NCBI GenBank assembly: GCA_963830455.1
Contig: CAWHMT010000002.1
Location: 124,001 to 188,000, forward strand
Direction: 5' to 3'
Length of the DNA stretch: 64,000 bases
Source of the DNA: 20CM-2-65-7 sp963830455
GTDB taxonomy: Bacteria > Gemmatimonadota > Gemmatimonadetes > Gemmatimonadales > GWC2-71-9
The translations under genes and the position numbers were made by a program. The notes under the pieces were generated by a model that made no database searches, was not told the DNA's origin, and worked only from the letters and a program-made list of their open reading frames with translations. Shown in pieces: positions 45,480 through 54,301 of the stretch (within the stretch, counting starts at the first letter, position 1; each line of letters opens with the position of its first letter).

Positions 45480-46685
45480 ATGCCGGTCTTCGAATACACA
45501 GCGCGCAACCTGAAGGGCGGGCTGGTCCGCGACAAGATCGATCTGGCGTCGCGCGACGATGTCATCGCCCACCTGCGCAAGAATCGCATGATCGTCGTCC
45601 AGGTCCGGGAAGCCAAGAGCGGCGGCGGCCTGGGCGCGTTCTTCAAACCCGGCGTCAAGACGCGCGACATCGTGGTCTTCACGCGGCAGTTCGCCACCAT
45701 GATCAACGCCGGCCTGCCCCTGGTCCAGGCGCTCGATATTCTGTCGCAGCAGACCGAAAACAAGGTGCTCGCCGACGTGACGCGCCAGGTCGTCTACGAC
45801 GTCGAGAGCGGGCACACCCTCGCCGATGCGCTGCGCAAGCATCCCAAGGCGTTCACCGACCTGTATGTGAACATGGTGGCGGCGGGCGAGGCCGGCGGTA
45901 TTCTCGATACGATCCTGCTGCGACTGGCCGTCTTTCTCGAGAAAAACGACGCGATCGTGCGCAAGGTCAAGGGCGCGATGATCTACCCGGCGGTCATCTT
46001 CACGGTCGCCGCCGTCGCGATCGCCGTGCTGCTGATCTTCGTGATTCCGACGTTCCAAACCATGTTTGCGTCGGTCAACCTCGTGCTGCCCCTGCCCACG
46101 CGTATCGTGATCGGCGCCAGCAACCTGTTGAAGAACTTCTGGTGGGCGATCTTCGGCATCATGGGCTTTGGCGTGTTCGCGCTGAATCGCTATTACAAAA
46201 CCCAGCCGGGCAAGCTGCAGATCGACAAGCTGCTGCTCAGCCTCCCCGTGCTCGGCGACCTGCTGCGCAAGTCCGCCGTCTCCCGGTTCACGCGGACACT
46301 CGGCACGCTGATCTCGTCCGGGGTGTCGATTCTCGACGGCCTCGAGATCACGGCCCGCACCGCCGGCAACATGGTGATCCACAACGCGGTGATGGAATCG
46401 CGCTCCTCGATCGCCGGCGGTGAGACGATCGCGGCGCCGCTCCAGAAGTCGAAAGTATTCCCGCCGATGGTCATCTCGATGATCGCGGTCGGCGAGCAAA
46501 CGGGCGGCCTGGACGAAATGCTCACCAAGATCGCGGACTTCTACGACGACGAGGTCGATGCCGCGGTCAGCGCCCTGCTCTCGCTGCTCGAGCCGATCAT
46601 GATCGTGGTGCTGGGCGTGATCGTTGGCGGCATGGTCGTCGCCATGTATCTGCCGATCTTCGACATGGTGAATGCTGTCCAGTAG
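45480..46685 (+). CDS. pilC: Type IV pilus inner-membrane platform protein PilC
   Basis: 401 residues, GspF family. Two T2SSF domains: RDIVVFTRQFATMINAGLPL with LVQALDILSQQTE, and FTRTLGTLISSGVSILDGLE, each followed by a membrane helix pair; the final helix is LEPIMIVVLGVIVGGMVVAM. It links the ATPases to the pilin core. Ribosome site AGGGAG precedes the ATG. It ends the pilBTC operon. Confidence 0.95.
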   Translation: MPVFEYTARNLKGGLVRDKIDLASRDDVIAHLRKNRMIVVQVREAKSGGGLGAFFKPGVKTRDIVVFTRQFATMINAGLPLVQALDILSQQTENKVLADVTRQVVYDVESGHTLADALRKHPKAFTDLYVNMVAAGEAGGILDTILLRLAVFLEKNDAIVRKVKGAMIYPAVIFTVAAVAIAVLLIFVIPTFQTMFASVNLVLPLPTRIVIGASNLLKNFWWAIFGIMGFGVFALNRYYKTQPGKLQIDKLLLSLPVLGDLLRKSAVSRFTRTLGTLISSGVSILDGLEITARTAGNMVIHNAVMESRSSIAGGETIAAPLQKSKVFPPMVISMIAVGEQTGGLDEMLTKIADFYDDEVDAAVSALLSLLEPIMIVVLGVIVGGMVVAMYLPIFDMVNAVQ

Positions 46686-46790
46686 GGACTAGGGTTAGGG
46701 ACTGGGGACTAGGGCTGGGGACTAGGGGGATCGGCGTTGGCCGGTCCCCCCTGCGTTTTTCCCAGTCCCTAGTCCCCAACCCTAGTCCCT
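46684..46790. repeat. Long imperfect inverted repeat of GGGACTA units after pilC
   Basis: The left half repeats AGGGACTAGGG, TTAGGGACTGGGGACTAGGG and similar; the right half is the complement (CCCAGTCCCTAGTCCCCAAC and so on). The two arms can pair over about 30 bases with a T-run (GTTTTT) between, so it could act as a terminator in the gap between pilC and the sensor kinase. Confidence 0.8.
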
Positions 46791-46830
46791 ATCTTGCATT
46801 TTGCCACAGTCCGTCCAATACTGACCCCCC

Positions 46831-48492
46831 ATGCGCTGGCTTGGCGTCTCCAAGGCGTCTGTCGTACCGACCCAGCTCCAGCTCCTCCGCCTGGTCTACC
46901 TGGGGCGGATGTGCCTGGCCGTCGCCATTTACGTCACCGCCGCCCTCAAGGTCGCTGTTGCCGCGCCGCTCGATATCCTCGTCACCTCCCTGACCCTGGT
47001 GACGGCGGCCGCCGTCACGCTCGCGTCCTACTGGCACACCCATTTCCGGCGCCGGCTGCCCGGGTCGACGTTCCTCTATCTCCAGGCGGTCTTCGACGTC
47101 CTCCTGATTACCACCGTCGTGCACATGACGGGCGGTGCCGAGAGCGACCTCGCCAGCCTCTACGTCGTCCTCATCGCGGTCACCGCGCTGCTCATGGCGC
47201 CAGTCAAGGCAGGCCTCGTCACGCTGTTCGCCGGCCTCGTCTACTTCGCGGATGTCTTTTGGGGTCACACGACCGGTGTGTCCTCCGGCGTGTGGATTCA
47301 GCTGGGCGTGTTCGTGCTCGTCGCCCTGGTCACGGCATACGTGGCGAGCCGGGTCAACGTCATGGGCGCCGAGCGCGAAGCGTTGGCAGCTGAAGTACGC
47401 CAGGTCCGGCTCGAGGCGGACGACGTGCTGCGCAATATCCGCACGGGTGTCTTGACCGTCGATGCCGACGGCCGCCTGCTGTATGCCAATCCGGCATCTG
47501 AAGAGATCCTCGGCTTTCGCGGGAAAGATTGGCTTGGCAAGGTGGTGATGCCGGAGTTCGCCCGGTTGGCGCCCGAGTTTTGGGCCGCCGTGACCTCCAC
47601 CGCGCGCCGCGGCGTACGCCTGATGCGCGTCGAGGCGACGGTGCACCGGCCGGACCGCACCTTTCCCATCGGCGTCACGACGACGACACTTGACGGAGCC
47701 GTCGGCGCGCGGCCGCGCGTGTCCGCCATCTTCACCGACATCTCCGATTCGAAGCGACTCGAGGAGCTGCACCTCCGCGCCGAGCGGCTCGAGGCGGTGG
47801 CGGAGCTGTCGTCGAGCCTGGCGCACGAGATCAAGAACCCGCTGGCGTCCATCCGGAGCTCGGTGGAGCAGCTGGGCCGCTCCTCCCGGGCCAATCCGGA
47901 CGAGAAGTTCCTGGCCAGCCTGATCGTGCGGGAGAGCGACCGGCTGTCGCGGCTGCTGTCGGAGTTTCTCGACTTCTCACGCGTGCGGGTCACCGAATGC
48001 CGCCCAATGGATCTCCACGGCGTCGCCGAGGCCGCCATTCGCCTGGTGCGCCAGCACCCCGATTGCGGGCCCGGCGTCAAAATCGAACTCGAAGGGACCG
48101 CGACGCCGATGGAAGGGGACGAGGACCTGCTGCACCGGGTCGTTTCGAACCTCGTGCTCAATGCCGTCCAGGCGGCCGGTCCCAAGGCGTCCGTGGTGGT
48201 CCGCACCGCGCGCGCCGCGCCCGGCGAGCTGCCCGGCGGTGCCGGCATCGAGAATCCGGTGTCGCTGCGCGTGAGCGACAACGGGCCCGGCATTCCGGAC
48301 GATCTGAAGCAACGCTTGTTCGAGCCGTTTTCGACCGGGCGTGTCGGCGGCACGGGGCTGGGCCTGGCCATCGTGCAGCGCGCCGTTGAAGCGCACCGCG
48401 GTCTGGTCCTCGTTGACACCAAAACGGGCGCAGGGACGACGTTCACCATCTACTTCCCGGCCGCTCGTCGGAAAAAGGAGGAAGCGGCATAA
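46831..48492 (+). CDS. pilS: PAS-domain sensor histidine kinase (PilS/NtrB-like)
   Basis: 553 residues. Four to six membrane helices occupy the first ~180 residues (LQAVFDVLLITTVVHMTGG, ASLYVVLIAVTALLMAP), then a PAS domain (DDVLRNIRTGVLTVDADGR, ANPASEEILGF), an H-box SSLAHEIKNPLASIRSS (His near 331), N-box VVSNLVLNAVQAAG and G-boxes DNGPGIPDD, GGTGLGLAIVQRAVEAH. The architecture with polytopic sensor plus PAS is that of PilS, which regulates pilA through PilR and sigma-54. Its stop overlaps the response-regulator start by one base. The symbol is inferred from context. Confidence 0.82.
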   Translation: MRWLGVSKASVVPTQLQLLRLVYLGRMCLAVAIYVTAALKVAVAAPLDILVTSLTLVTAAAVTLASYWHTHFRRRLPGSTFLYLQAVFDVLLITTVVHMTGGAESDLASLYVVLIAVTALLMAPVKAGLVTLFAGLVYFADVFWGHTTGVSSGVWIQLGVFVLVALVTAYVASRVNVMGAEREALAAEVRQVRLEADDVLRNIRTGVLTVDADGRLLYANPASEEILGFRGKDWLGKVVMPEFARLAPEFWAAVTSTARRGVRLMRVEATVHRPDRTFPIGVTTTTLDGAVGARPRVSAIFTDISDSKRLEELHLRAERLEAVAELSSSLAHEIKNPLASIRSSVEQLGRSSRANPDEKFLASLIVRESDRLSRLLSEFLDFSRVRVTECRPMDLHGVAEAAIRLVRQHPDCGPGVKIELEGTATPMEGDEDLLHRVVSNLVLNAVQAAGPKASVVVRTARAAPGELPGGAGIENPVSLRVSDNGPGIPDDLKQRLFEPFSTGRVGGTGLGLAIVQRAVEAHRGLVLVDTKTGAGTTFTIYFPAARRKKEEAA

Positions 48493-49892
48493 TGGCAACC
48501 GCCCCGTCGATCCTCGTCATCGACGACGAACAGGGGATTCTGGAGACGCTCCGAATCCTGCTGAAGAATGAAGGGTTCGACGTCACCACCGCACAGGGTG
48601 GCAAAGCCGGTCTCGAGCAGTTGAAGAGCTCGGCGCCGGACATCGTGCTCACCGACCTCAAGATGCCCGGCGTCACGGGTATCGAGATTCTGTCGGCGGT
48701 GCGCGGCCAGGACCCCGAGACGCCGGTGATCCTGATGACCGCGCAGGCGTCGCTCCAAACGGCGATTCAGGCCGTCAACGAGGGCGCCTTCTACTATATC
48801 CAGAAGCCGTTCTCCAACGACGACATGGTGGCGATCTGCCGCCGCGCCGCCGAGCACCGCCGGCTCCGAGCCGAAAACAAGCAGCTGAAACAGGAAATCC
48901 GGCGCCGCGAAGAGTCCGGCAAAGTCAAGCCGCTCGGCAAGTCACGCCTCTTCAGCGACGTGTTGCGTTTGGCCGAGCAGGTCGCTCCCACCGAAAGCAC
49001 CGTGCTGATCCAGGGCGAGTCCGGAACCGGGAAAGAAGTGATCGCCCGCTACCTGCACGAGCTGTCCACGCGGGTCGAGGGGCCGTTCCTGTCGATCAAC
49101 TGCGGCGCGCTGCCGGAAAGCCTGCTCGAGTCGGAGCTGTTTGGACACGTCAAAGGATCGTTCACCGGGGCGGTGCGCGACAAGCAGGGTCTGTTTGCCG
49201 CGGCGCGCGGGGGGACGTTCTTCCTGGACGAAATCGGTGAGATGTCGCCGGCAACGCAGGTCAAGCTGTTGCGCGTGCTCCAGGAGCGGGAGGCGATTCC
49301 GGTCGGCGGTACCGAGGCGATTCCCGTCGATGTCCGGGTCGTGGCCGCCACCAATCGCGATCTGGAAGAAGACATCAAACGCGGCCGGTTCCGCACCGAT
49401 CTCTACTATCGCTTGAACGTGATCAACATCCATCTGCCGCCCCTGCGCGACCGGCGCGACGATATTCCAATCTTCGTGAAGGAATTCCTCACGCACATTG
49501 CGGTCGAACGGGGGGAAACGCCCAAGGTGCTGTCCCCGGAGGCGGAAGAAGTGATCATGGCCTACGACTGGCCGGGCAACGTGCGGGAGCTCGAAAACGC
49601 CCTCGAGCGCGCCGTCACGCTCACCCGGGACGACACGATCCCGCGCTCCGCCATTCCCGACAAGATCAGCGAGCGCAAGGCGGAGCCGCTCGTCGCGGAC
49701 CGGACGCACCTGAACCCGCCGCTCGATGTGATCGAGCAGGCGTACATCACCTGGGTGCTCCAGGCCGAAGGCGGCAACAAGACGCGGGCGGCTGAAGTAC
49801 TCGGTATTGATCCGTCGACTCTCTATAGGAAACTCAGTCGCTACGAAGCTCCAGTCCCGAGCCCCCAGGCCCCAGGCCCTGGACAAGAGTGA
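48492..49892 (+). CDS. pilR: Sigma-54-dependent response regulator (PilR/NtrC-like)
   Basis: 466 residues: receiver with Asp55 (IVLTDLKMPG), AAA+ domain with Walker A GESGTGKE (175-182) and the sigma-54-contact loop GSFTGA (222-227, Ser in place of the usual Ala), Walker B GGTFFLDEIGEM, and a Fis-type helix-turn-helix NKTRAAEVLGIDPSTLYRKL. It would activate sigma-54 promoters such as the candidate before pilA. The last ten residues are Pro/Gly/Gln-rich, encoded by short CCCCAGG units (49853-49880), and overlap the next reading frame by 86 bases. Confidence 0.9.
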   Translation: MATAPSILVIDDEQGILETLRILLKNEGFDVTTAQGGKAGLEQLKSSAPDIVLTDLKMPGVTGIEILSAVRGQDPETPVILMTAQASLQTAIQAVNEGAFYYIQKPFSNDDMVAICRRAAEHRRLRAENKQLKQEIRRREESGKVKPLGKSRLFSDVLRLAEQVAPTESTVLIQGESGTGKEVIARYLHELSTRVEGPFLSINCGALPESLLESELFGHVKGSFTGAVRDKQGLFAAARGGTFFLDEIGEMSPATQVKLLRVLQEREAIPVGGTEAIPVDVRVVAATNRDLEEDIKRGRFRTDLYYRLNVINIHLPPLRDRRDDIPIFVKEFLTHIAVERGETPKVLSPEAEEVIMAYDWPGNVRELENALERAVTLTRDDTIPRSAIPDKISERKAEPLVADRTHLNPPLDVIEQAYITWVLQAEGGNKTRAAEVLGIDPSTLYRKLSRYEAPVPSPQAPGPGQE

Positions 49893-50592
49893 TCCGGTTG
49901 GCGCGACGACGCTGGAGCAGCTCTCCGGTGCCGTGCGCTACAACCGCTGGATGTTCGACCGCCTGCGCCGCTGGATCGGGCGCAGGGTCTTGGAGATCGG
50001 CTCCGGCATCGGCAATCTCTCGACGTTCCTGGTGGACCGCGAGCAGCTGGTGCTCACGGATACGCGGGAGGAATACCTGAGCCGGCTGCGGCAGCGGTTC
50101 GCGGGGCGCACCAACGTCGCGGTCGCACGGTTGTACCTCCCCAACGACGACAGCGCGGTCGCCGGCCAGCGCTTCGACACGATCATCTGTCTCAACGTCC
50201 TCGAGCACGTAGACGACGATACCTCGTCGCTCGTCGCCATTCGGCGGCTGCTCGCGCCCGGGGGCCGGCTCGTGCTGCTCGTGCCCGCGCTGCCCGCCCT
50301 GTACGGGACAATCGATCGCGCGCTCGGGCATCACCGTCGCTACACGCGCGCCGGTCTGGCCGACCTGCTGCGGGCGACGGGCTTCACACTGGCGCACATC
50401 GAGTATTTCAACCTCGCGGGCATCCCGGGCTGGTGGTGGGCGGGGCGGGTGCTCCGCCGCGACACGATTCCCGGCGGCTCGCTCAAGCTGTATGACGCAC
50501 TGGTGCCGCTGTTCAGGCTCGAACGGTTCATCCCATGGCGCCTCGGCCAATCGTTGATCGCGATCGGAGAGGGGGGGCCGCCTGATGCGTGA
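49807..50592 (+). CDS. SAM-dependent class I methyltransferase
   Basis: Up to 261 residues; SAM-binding motif I is VLEIGSGIGNLS, later FDTIICLNVLEHVDDD and LLAPGGRLVLLVPALPALYG. This resembles type-11/23 methyltransferases common in polysaccharide and glycan loci. The only in-frame starts are TTG 49807 (used; inside pilR) and a late GTG 49932, which would still keep the fold; the N-terminus is therefore uncertain. It overlaps the GT2 gene by 8 bases, so a shared glycan role is likely. Confidence 0.78.
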   Translation: MIRRLSIGNSVATKLQSRAPRPQALDKSDPVGATTLEQLSGAVRYNRWMFDRLRRWIGRRVLEIGSGIGNLSTFLVDREQLVLTDTREEYLSRLRQRFAGRTNVAVARLYLPNDDSAVAGQRFDTIICLNVLEHVDDDTSSLVAIRRLLAPGGRLVLLVPALPALYGTIDRALGHHRRYTRAGLADLLRATGFTLAHIEYFNLAGIPGWWWAGRVLRRDTIPGGSLKLYDALVPLFRLERFIPWRLGQSLIAIGEGGPPDA

Positions 50593-51334
50593 GGAACGCC
50601 GCTCCCCCAATCTGCTGCTCACGGTGATCGTGCCGGCGTACAACGAAGCGGCGACGGTCGAGATCGCGCTGCGCCGCCTGCGCGAGGTCCCGCTGCGGCT
50701 GGAGATAATCGTCGTCAACGACTCGTCGACTGACGGCACCCGGGAGATCCTCGAGCAGCTGCTGGAAAAGCGGCTGGTCGATCGCGTGATCCATCACGAC
50801 AAGAATCGGGGGAAAGGGGCCGCGATTCGGAGCGGGATCGCGGCCGCGACCGGAGACGCCGTCGTCGTGCAGGATGCGGACCTCGAGTACGATCCTCAGG
50901 ACCTGCCGGCGCTGCTGCTGCCGATTCGGTCGCGCCAGGCGGACGCGGTCTACGGCTCGCGCTTTCAGGGCGGCCCGCATCGCGTGCTGTACTTCTGGCA
51001 CTACGTCGGCAACAGAGTCCTGACGCTGTTGTCCAACATGTTCACGAACCTGAACCTCACCGACCTCGAAACGTGCTACAAGCTCGTCCGCACCGAGCTC
51101 ATCAAGAAGCTGCCCCTCACATCGAACCGCTTCGGGTTCGAGGTCGAGGTCACGGCGCGGCTGGCGCAGGCGCGCGCGCGCATCTGGGAGATCCCGATCT
51201 CCTACAGCGGCCGCACGTACGCCGAGGGAAAGAAGATCACGTGGCGTGACGGCGTCGCGGCCCTGTTTCATATCCTGAGGTACAACATGTTCGTGCCAGG
51301 CGGCTCCCCCGGTTGGCGCTCACCGACGAAGTAA
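50585..51334 (+). CDS. Family 2 glycosyltransferase (dolichol/polyprenyl-phosphate sugar synthase-like)
   Basis: 249 residues, GT-A fold: LTVIVPAYNEAATVEIALRR, IIVVNDSSTDGTREIL, DKNRGKGAAIRSGIAAATGD, and the DxD-type VVQDADLEYDP. It lacks membrane helices and ends with the LTDLETCYKLVRTELIKKL and GFEVEVTARLAQ region seen in polyprenyl-phosphate mannose/glucose synthases. It could load a lipid carrier for the membrane transferases downstream. It overlaps both neighbours. Confidence 0.88.
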   Translation: MREERRSPNLLLTVIVPAYNEAATVEIALRRLREVPLRLEIIVVNDSSTDGTREILEQLLEKRLVDRVIHHDKNRGKGAAIRSGIAAATGDAVVVQDADLEYDPQDLPALLLPIRSRQADAVYGSRFQGGPHRVLYFWHYVGNRVLTLLSNMFTNLNLTDLETCYKLVRTELIKKLPLTSNRFGFEVEVTARLAQARARIWEIPISYSGRTYAEGKKITWRDGVAALFHILRYNMFVPGGSPGWRSPTK

Positions 51335-52815
51335 AAGCAGCTGTCGCCACGGCGGCCGCAGTCCTGGCCGTCGGGCTTCTCACGCTCAACAACGCGCTCG
51401 TCGGCGTCTTCTACGACGATGGCCTGTACGCCGGGCTCGCCACCGCCCTTGGGAGCGGGCTCGGGTACGTGCATCCCAATCTCCCCGGGCTGCCGGGGGC
51501 GGTGCATTACCCACCCCTCTATCCCGCGCTCCTGACCCCGTTGTTCGGGCTGCTACCGGTCAACGGCGCTGCGATCGCGGCGAAAGTGCTCAACGCGCTG
51601 CTCGGCGCCGCGGCCGCCGGGATGATCGCGTGGCACGCGACGCGCGCCGATCTGCTTGGACTGCCGGAGAAACTGCGGCGTTGGATCCCCGCCGCCGTCG
51701 TATTCGCGGCCGCGGTGGCAATGCCGGTGCTGGCAACGCAGACGGTTCTGTTCGCTGAGCCGCTGTTCGCCGTGTTGCTCGCGCTCGCGGTGATCGCGAC
51801 GGATCGCCAGATGTCTCCCTGGCTGGTGGGCGCCGCGGGTGCATTGGCGCTGCTCACGCGTTCGATCGGCATTGCGGTGGTTGCCGGCGTCGTCTGTTTC
51901 ATGCTCGTACGACGGGTCCCCCGCCCGGTGCGCGCGCTGCTTCCCGTCGTGGTCCCCCCGGCTATTGCCGCCGTCGCCTGGGGACTCTGGGTCGCCACAC
52001 ACCGCAGCCAGATCGATCCTGAGCTGGCGCTGGGTTACGGGACCTATTTCGCTCACATCAGCCAGGCCGGCCTCTCCGCGATTGCTCGGAACGTCCCGGA
52101 CATGTCGCGACCACTCGAGGGGCTTGTCTTTGGGTGGATCGGCGTGCGCTGGGCCTACGTCATCCTCTCGTTGCTGGCGCTGGGGATCGGGCTCTACGGC
52201 CTCGCGCTGCTGACGCGGCGGTCCGCCATCGGATTCGCTCTCATCTTCTACTTTCTCATCCTGGCGGTTTGGCCCCATCCACCCGACCGCTTCCTCTGGG
52301 CCGTGCTTCCGTGGCTGGCCCTCGCCTGGGCCGCCGGGCTGTTCGAGCTGGTGCGAAGCCGGCCGCGCCTGCGCGTTCCGGCCGCGGTGCTCGGCTGCCT
52401 GGTCGTGGGTGGTTACCTCCACTACGAGGTCCGCGGATTCAGCGGGCGCTGGTGGGACGCACAGGCTCGGGCGATCTCCGCCAATTTCGCCGAGCTGCTC
52501 CCGGTGGTCGCCACTCTTCCGGCCAACGCCGTCGTCGCGACCGATGACGAGGCACTCGTGTGGCTCTACACGCGCCGCCAGGCGGTGCCCCTGTACCTCG
52601 AGAGTTTCCATGGCTCCGAAGTGGTCAGACCGACGCCGGGTGAGCACCGCGCCTACCTCGAGCGCATGGGCGTCACGCACATCCTGCTGGCCAGCGCGAC
52701 ATCGCCGTCCGCGATCGAGCTGCGCGGGCTGATCGGTGCCTATCCGCAGTGGCTGGCCGGGCTGTATCGCTGGTCGGACGGCCGTTGGCTGTTCGTCGTG
52801 AATCGTGGACCGTAA
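51313..52815 (+). CDS. Polytopic membrane glycosyltransferase (GT-C/ArnT-PMT-like)
   Basis: 500 residues, about 11 membrane helices. An early periplasmic Asp-Asp (VFYDDGLYAGLATALG) is the catalytic-base position of GT-C enzymes that use polyprenyl-phosphate sugars; LPGAVHYPPLYPALLTPLF and PDRFLWAVLPW are also typical. A soluble C-terminal ~130-residue domain follows. The TTG at 51313 overlaps the GT2 gene by 22 bases; no ATG is available near. Acceptor unknown. Confidence 0.75.
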   Translation: MALTDEVKAAVATAAAVLAVGLLTLNNALVGVFYDDGLYAGLATALGSGLGYVHPNLPGLPGAVHYPPLYPALLTPLFGLLPVNGAAIAAKVLNALLGAAAAGMIAWHATRADLLGLPEKLRRWIPAAVVFAAAVAMPVLATQTVLFAEPLFAVLLALAVIATDRQMSPWLVGAAGALALLTRSIGIAVVAGVVCFMLVRRVPRPVRALLPVVVPPAIAAVAWGLWVATHRSQIDPELALGYGTYFAHISQAGLSAIARNVPDMSRPLEGLVFGWIGVRWAYVILSLLALGIGLYGLALLTRRSAIGFALIFYFLILAVWPHPPDRFLWAVLPWLALAWAAGLFELVRSRPRLRVPAAVLGCLVVGGYLHYEVRGFSGRWWDAQARAISANFAELLPVVATLPANAVVATDDEALVWLYTRRQAVPLYLESFHGSEVVRPTPGEHRAYLERMGVTHILLASATSPSAIELRGLIGAYPQWLAGLYRWSDGRWLFVVNRGP

Positions 52816-54301
52816 CGACCGCCGGTTGTACCTCGCCGTCGCGATCTGCGCTCTGGTGCCACATCTGCCGGCGCTGTGGAACCGGTTCGCGATGGACGAC
52901 CTGTACATCATCGTCTGGAACCCGTTGGTCCATTCGATCGGTGGCGTGTTCGGGGCGTTCACCGGCCCGTACTGGCCGCCCGATCTGGGTGGTCAGATGT
53001 ACCGACCCCTGCCGCTCGCGAGCCTGGCGCTGACCTGGGCCATGGTGGGGGAACATCCGATGCTATTCCATGCGATGAACCTGCTGTGGCATGCCGGGGT
53101 CACGATCGTCGTCACGGTGGTTGCGCGGCGGCTGGAAAGTTGGACGGCGGCCCTGGCCGCCGGCTTAGTGTTCGCGGTCCATCCAGTGCACGTCGAGGCG
53201 ATTGCGAACGTCATCGGCCTGGGCGAGCTCATGGCCGCGGCGGGCGTCTGTCTCGCAGTGTACGCCGCCGTCGCGCGCCAAAGTGTGCTCCTGAGCGGCC
53301 TCGGCCTGCTGCTGGGCCTCCTCAGCAAGGAAAACGCGGTCGTCGCGCCGGGCCTGATCGCCTGGGCCTGGATCGTGGGACTCTCCCGGCCATCGCGGCG
53401 GCGCATGCTCGAGTTCGCGGCGAGCTGGGTGGTGATCGCGGGAGCGTATCTCGCCGTTCGTGGGATCGTGCTCCATCCCTATGCCCGCCTGCACGCCATT
53501 GCGCCGGTCTTCCTCGGTGAGAGCGCGCTCGCGGGACGACTGACCGCGGTCGCCGCGCTTGCGGACGTCGTTCGACTGCTGGTCTTCCCGGTGACGCTGC
53601 GGGTGGACTACTCACCCGCCGAGCGCACGATCGTGCGATCGCTGCTGGACGGCCGCTTTGCGCTCGGGCTGCTCTGCTTGCTCGTTTGGGCGGGGCTTCT
53701 GGTGCTGGCGTGGCGGAAACGGCGCCGCATCGAAGCCTTCGGCTTGGGCTGGGTCGGAATCGCGTTTCTGCCGGTCTCCAACCTCCTGTTCTCGACGGGG
53801 GTGCTGCTCGCGGAACGCACGCTGTATCTGCCGTCTGTCGGGTTGGCGCTGGCTGCGGGCGTGACGCTGGCACGCCTCCCGGCGTCGCGCCTGCGGCTTG
53901 TCCTCGGTCTGCTCGTCCTGATCGGCGGCATCCGCTCGGCGCTGCGTGTGCCCGTGTGGCGGGACGACTTTGCCGTGACTCAAAGCATCCTCGAAGATTC
54001 ACCGGACTCATATCGCGGCCCCGCGCGCATGGCGATGATCTATCAGAGCCATCGCCAGCCCACCCAGGCGCTGGGGGCGCTGCGCGAGGCAGCGCGAATC
54101 TACGATCGCGATCCCACGTTGTTCATCGCGGCCGCCGACGCGGCGATCACGCTGGGCCGGCCCCGGCTCGCCGACACGCTGCTCGCGCAAGCCGACCACC
54201 TCTGCTTCCGCTGCCCCGGGTATCTGCGGACTCAGGCGCTCGCCGCTCGCTCGCGCGGCGATTCCGCCGTCGCCGATTCGCTGCTTGCGCGCCTGAAATG
54301 A
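52805..54301 (+). CDS. TMTC-like O-mannosyltransferase homologue, copy 1
   Basis: 498 residues with about ten membrane helices. The family signature is strong: AMDDLYIIVWNPLVHS with the catalytic Asp-Asp, FAVHPVHVEAIANVIGLGEL, LLGLLSKENAVVAPGL, FLPVSNLLFSTG and LLAERTLYLPSVGL. Animal TMTC1-4 transfer mannose to cadherin folds from dolichyl-phosphate mannose; bacterial homologues are little studied. The C-terminal 120 residues have TPR-like helices (APTQALGALREAARIYDRDP type). The stop shares ATGA with copy 2. Confidence 0.85.
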   Translation: MDRNDRRLYLAVAICALVPHLPALWNRFAMDDLYIIVWNPLVHSIGGVFGAFTGPYWPPDLGGQMYRPLPLASLALTWAMVGEHPMLFHAMNLLWHAGVTIVVTVVARRLESWTAALAAGLVFAVHPVHVEAIANVIGLGELMAAAGVCLAVYAAVARQSVLLSGLGLLLGLLSKENAVVAPGLIAWAWIVGLSRPSRRRMLEFAASWVVIAGAYLAVRGIVLHPYARLHAIAPVFLGESALAGRLTAVAALADVVRLLVFPVTLRVDYSPAERTIVRSLLDGRFALGLLCLLVWAGLLVLAWRKRRRIEAFGLGWVGIAFLPVSNLLFSTGVLLAERTLYLPSVGLALAAGVTLARLPASRLRLVLGLLVLIGGIRSALRVPVWRDDFAVTQSILEDSPDSYRGPARMAMIYQSHRQPTQALGALREAARIYDRDPTLFIAAADAAITLGRPRLADTLLAQADHLCFRCPGYLRTQALAARSRGDSAVADSLLARLK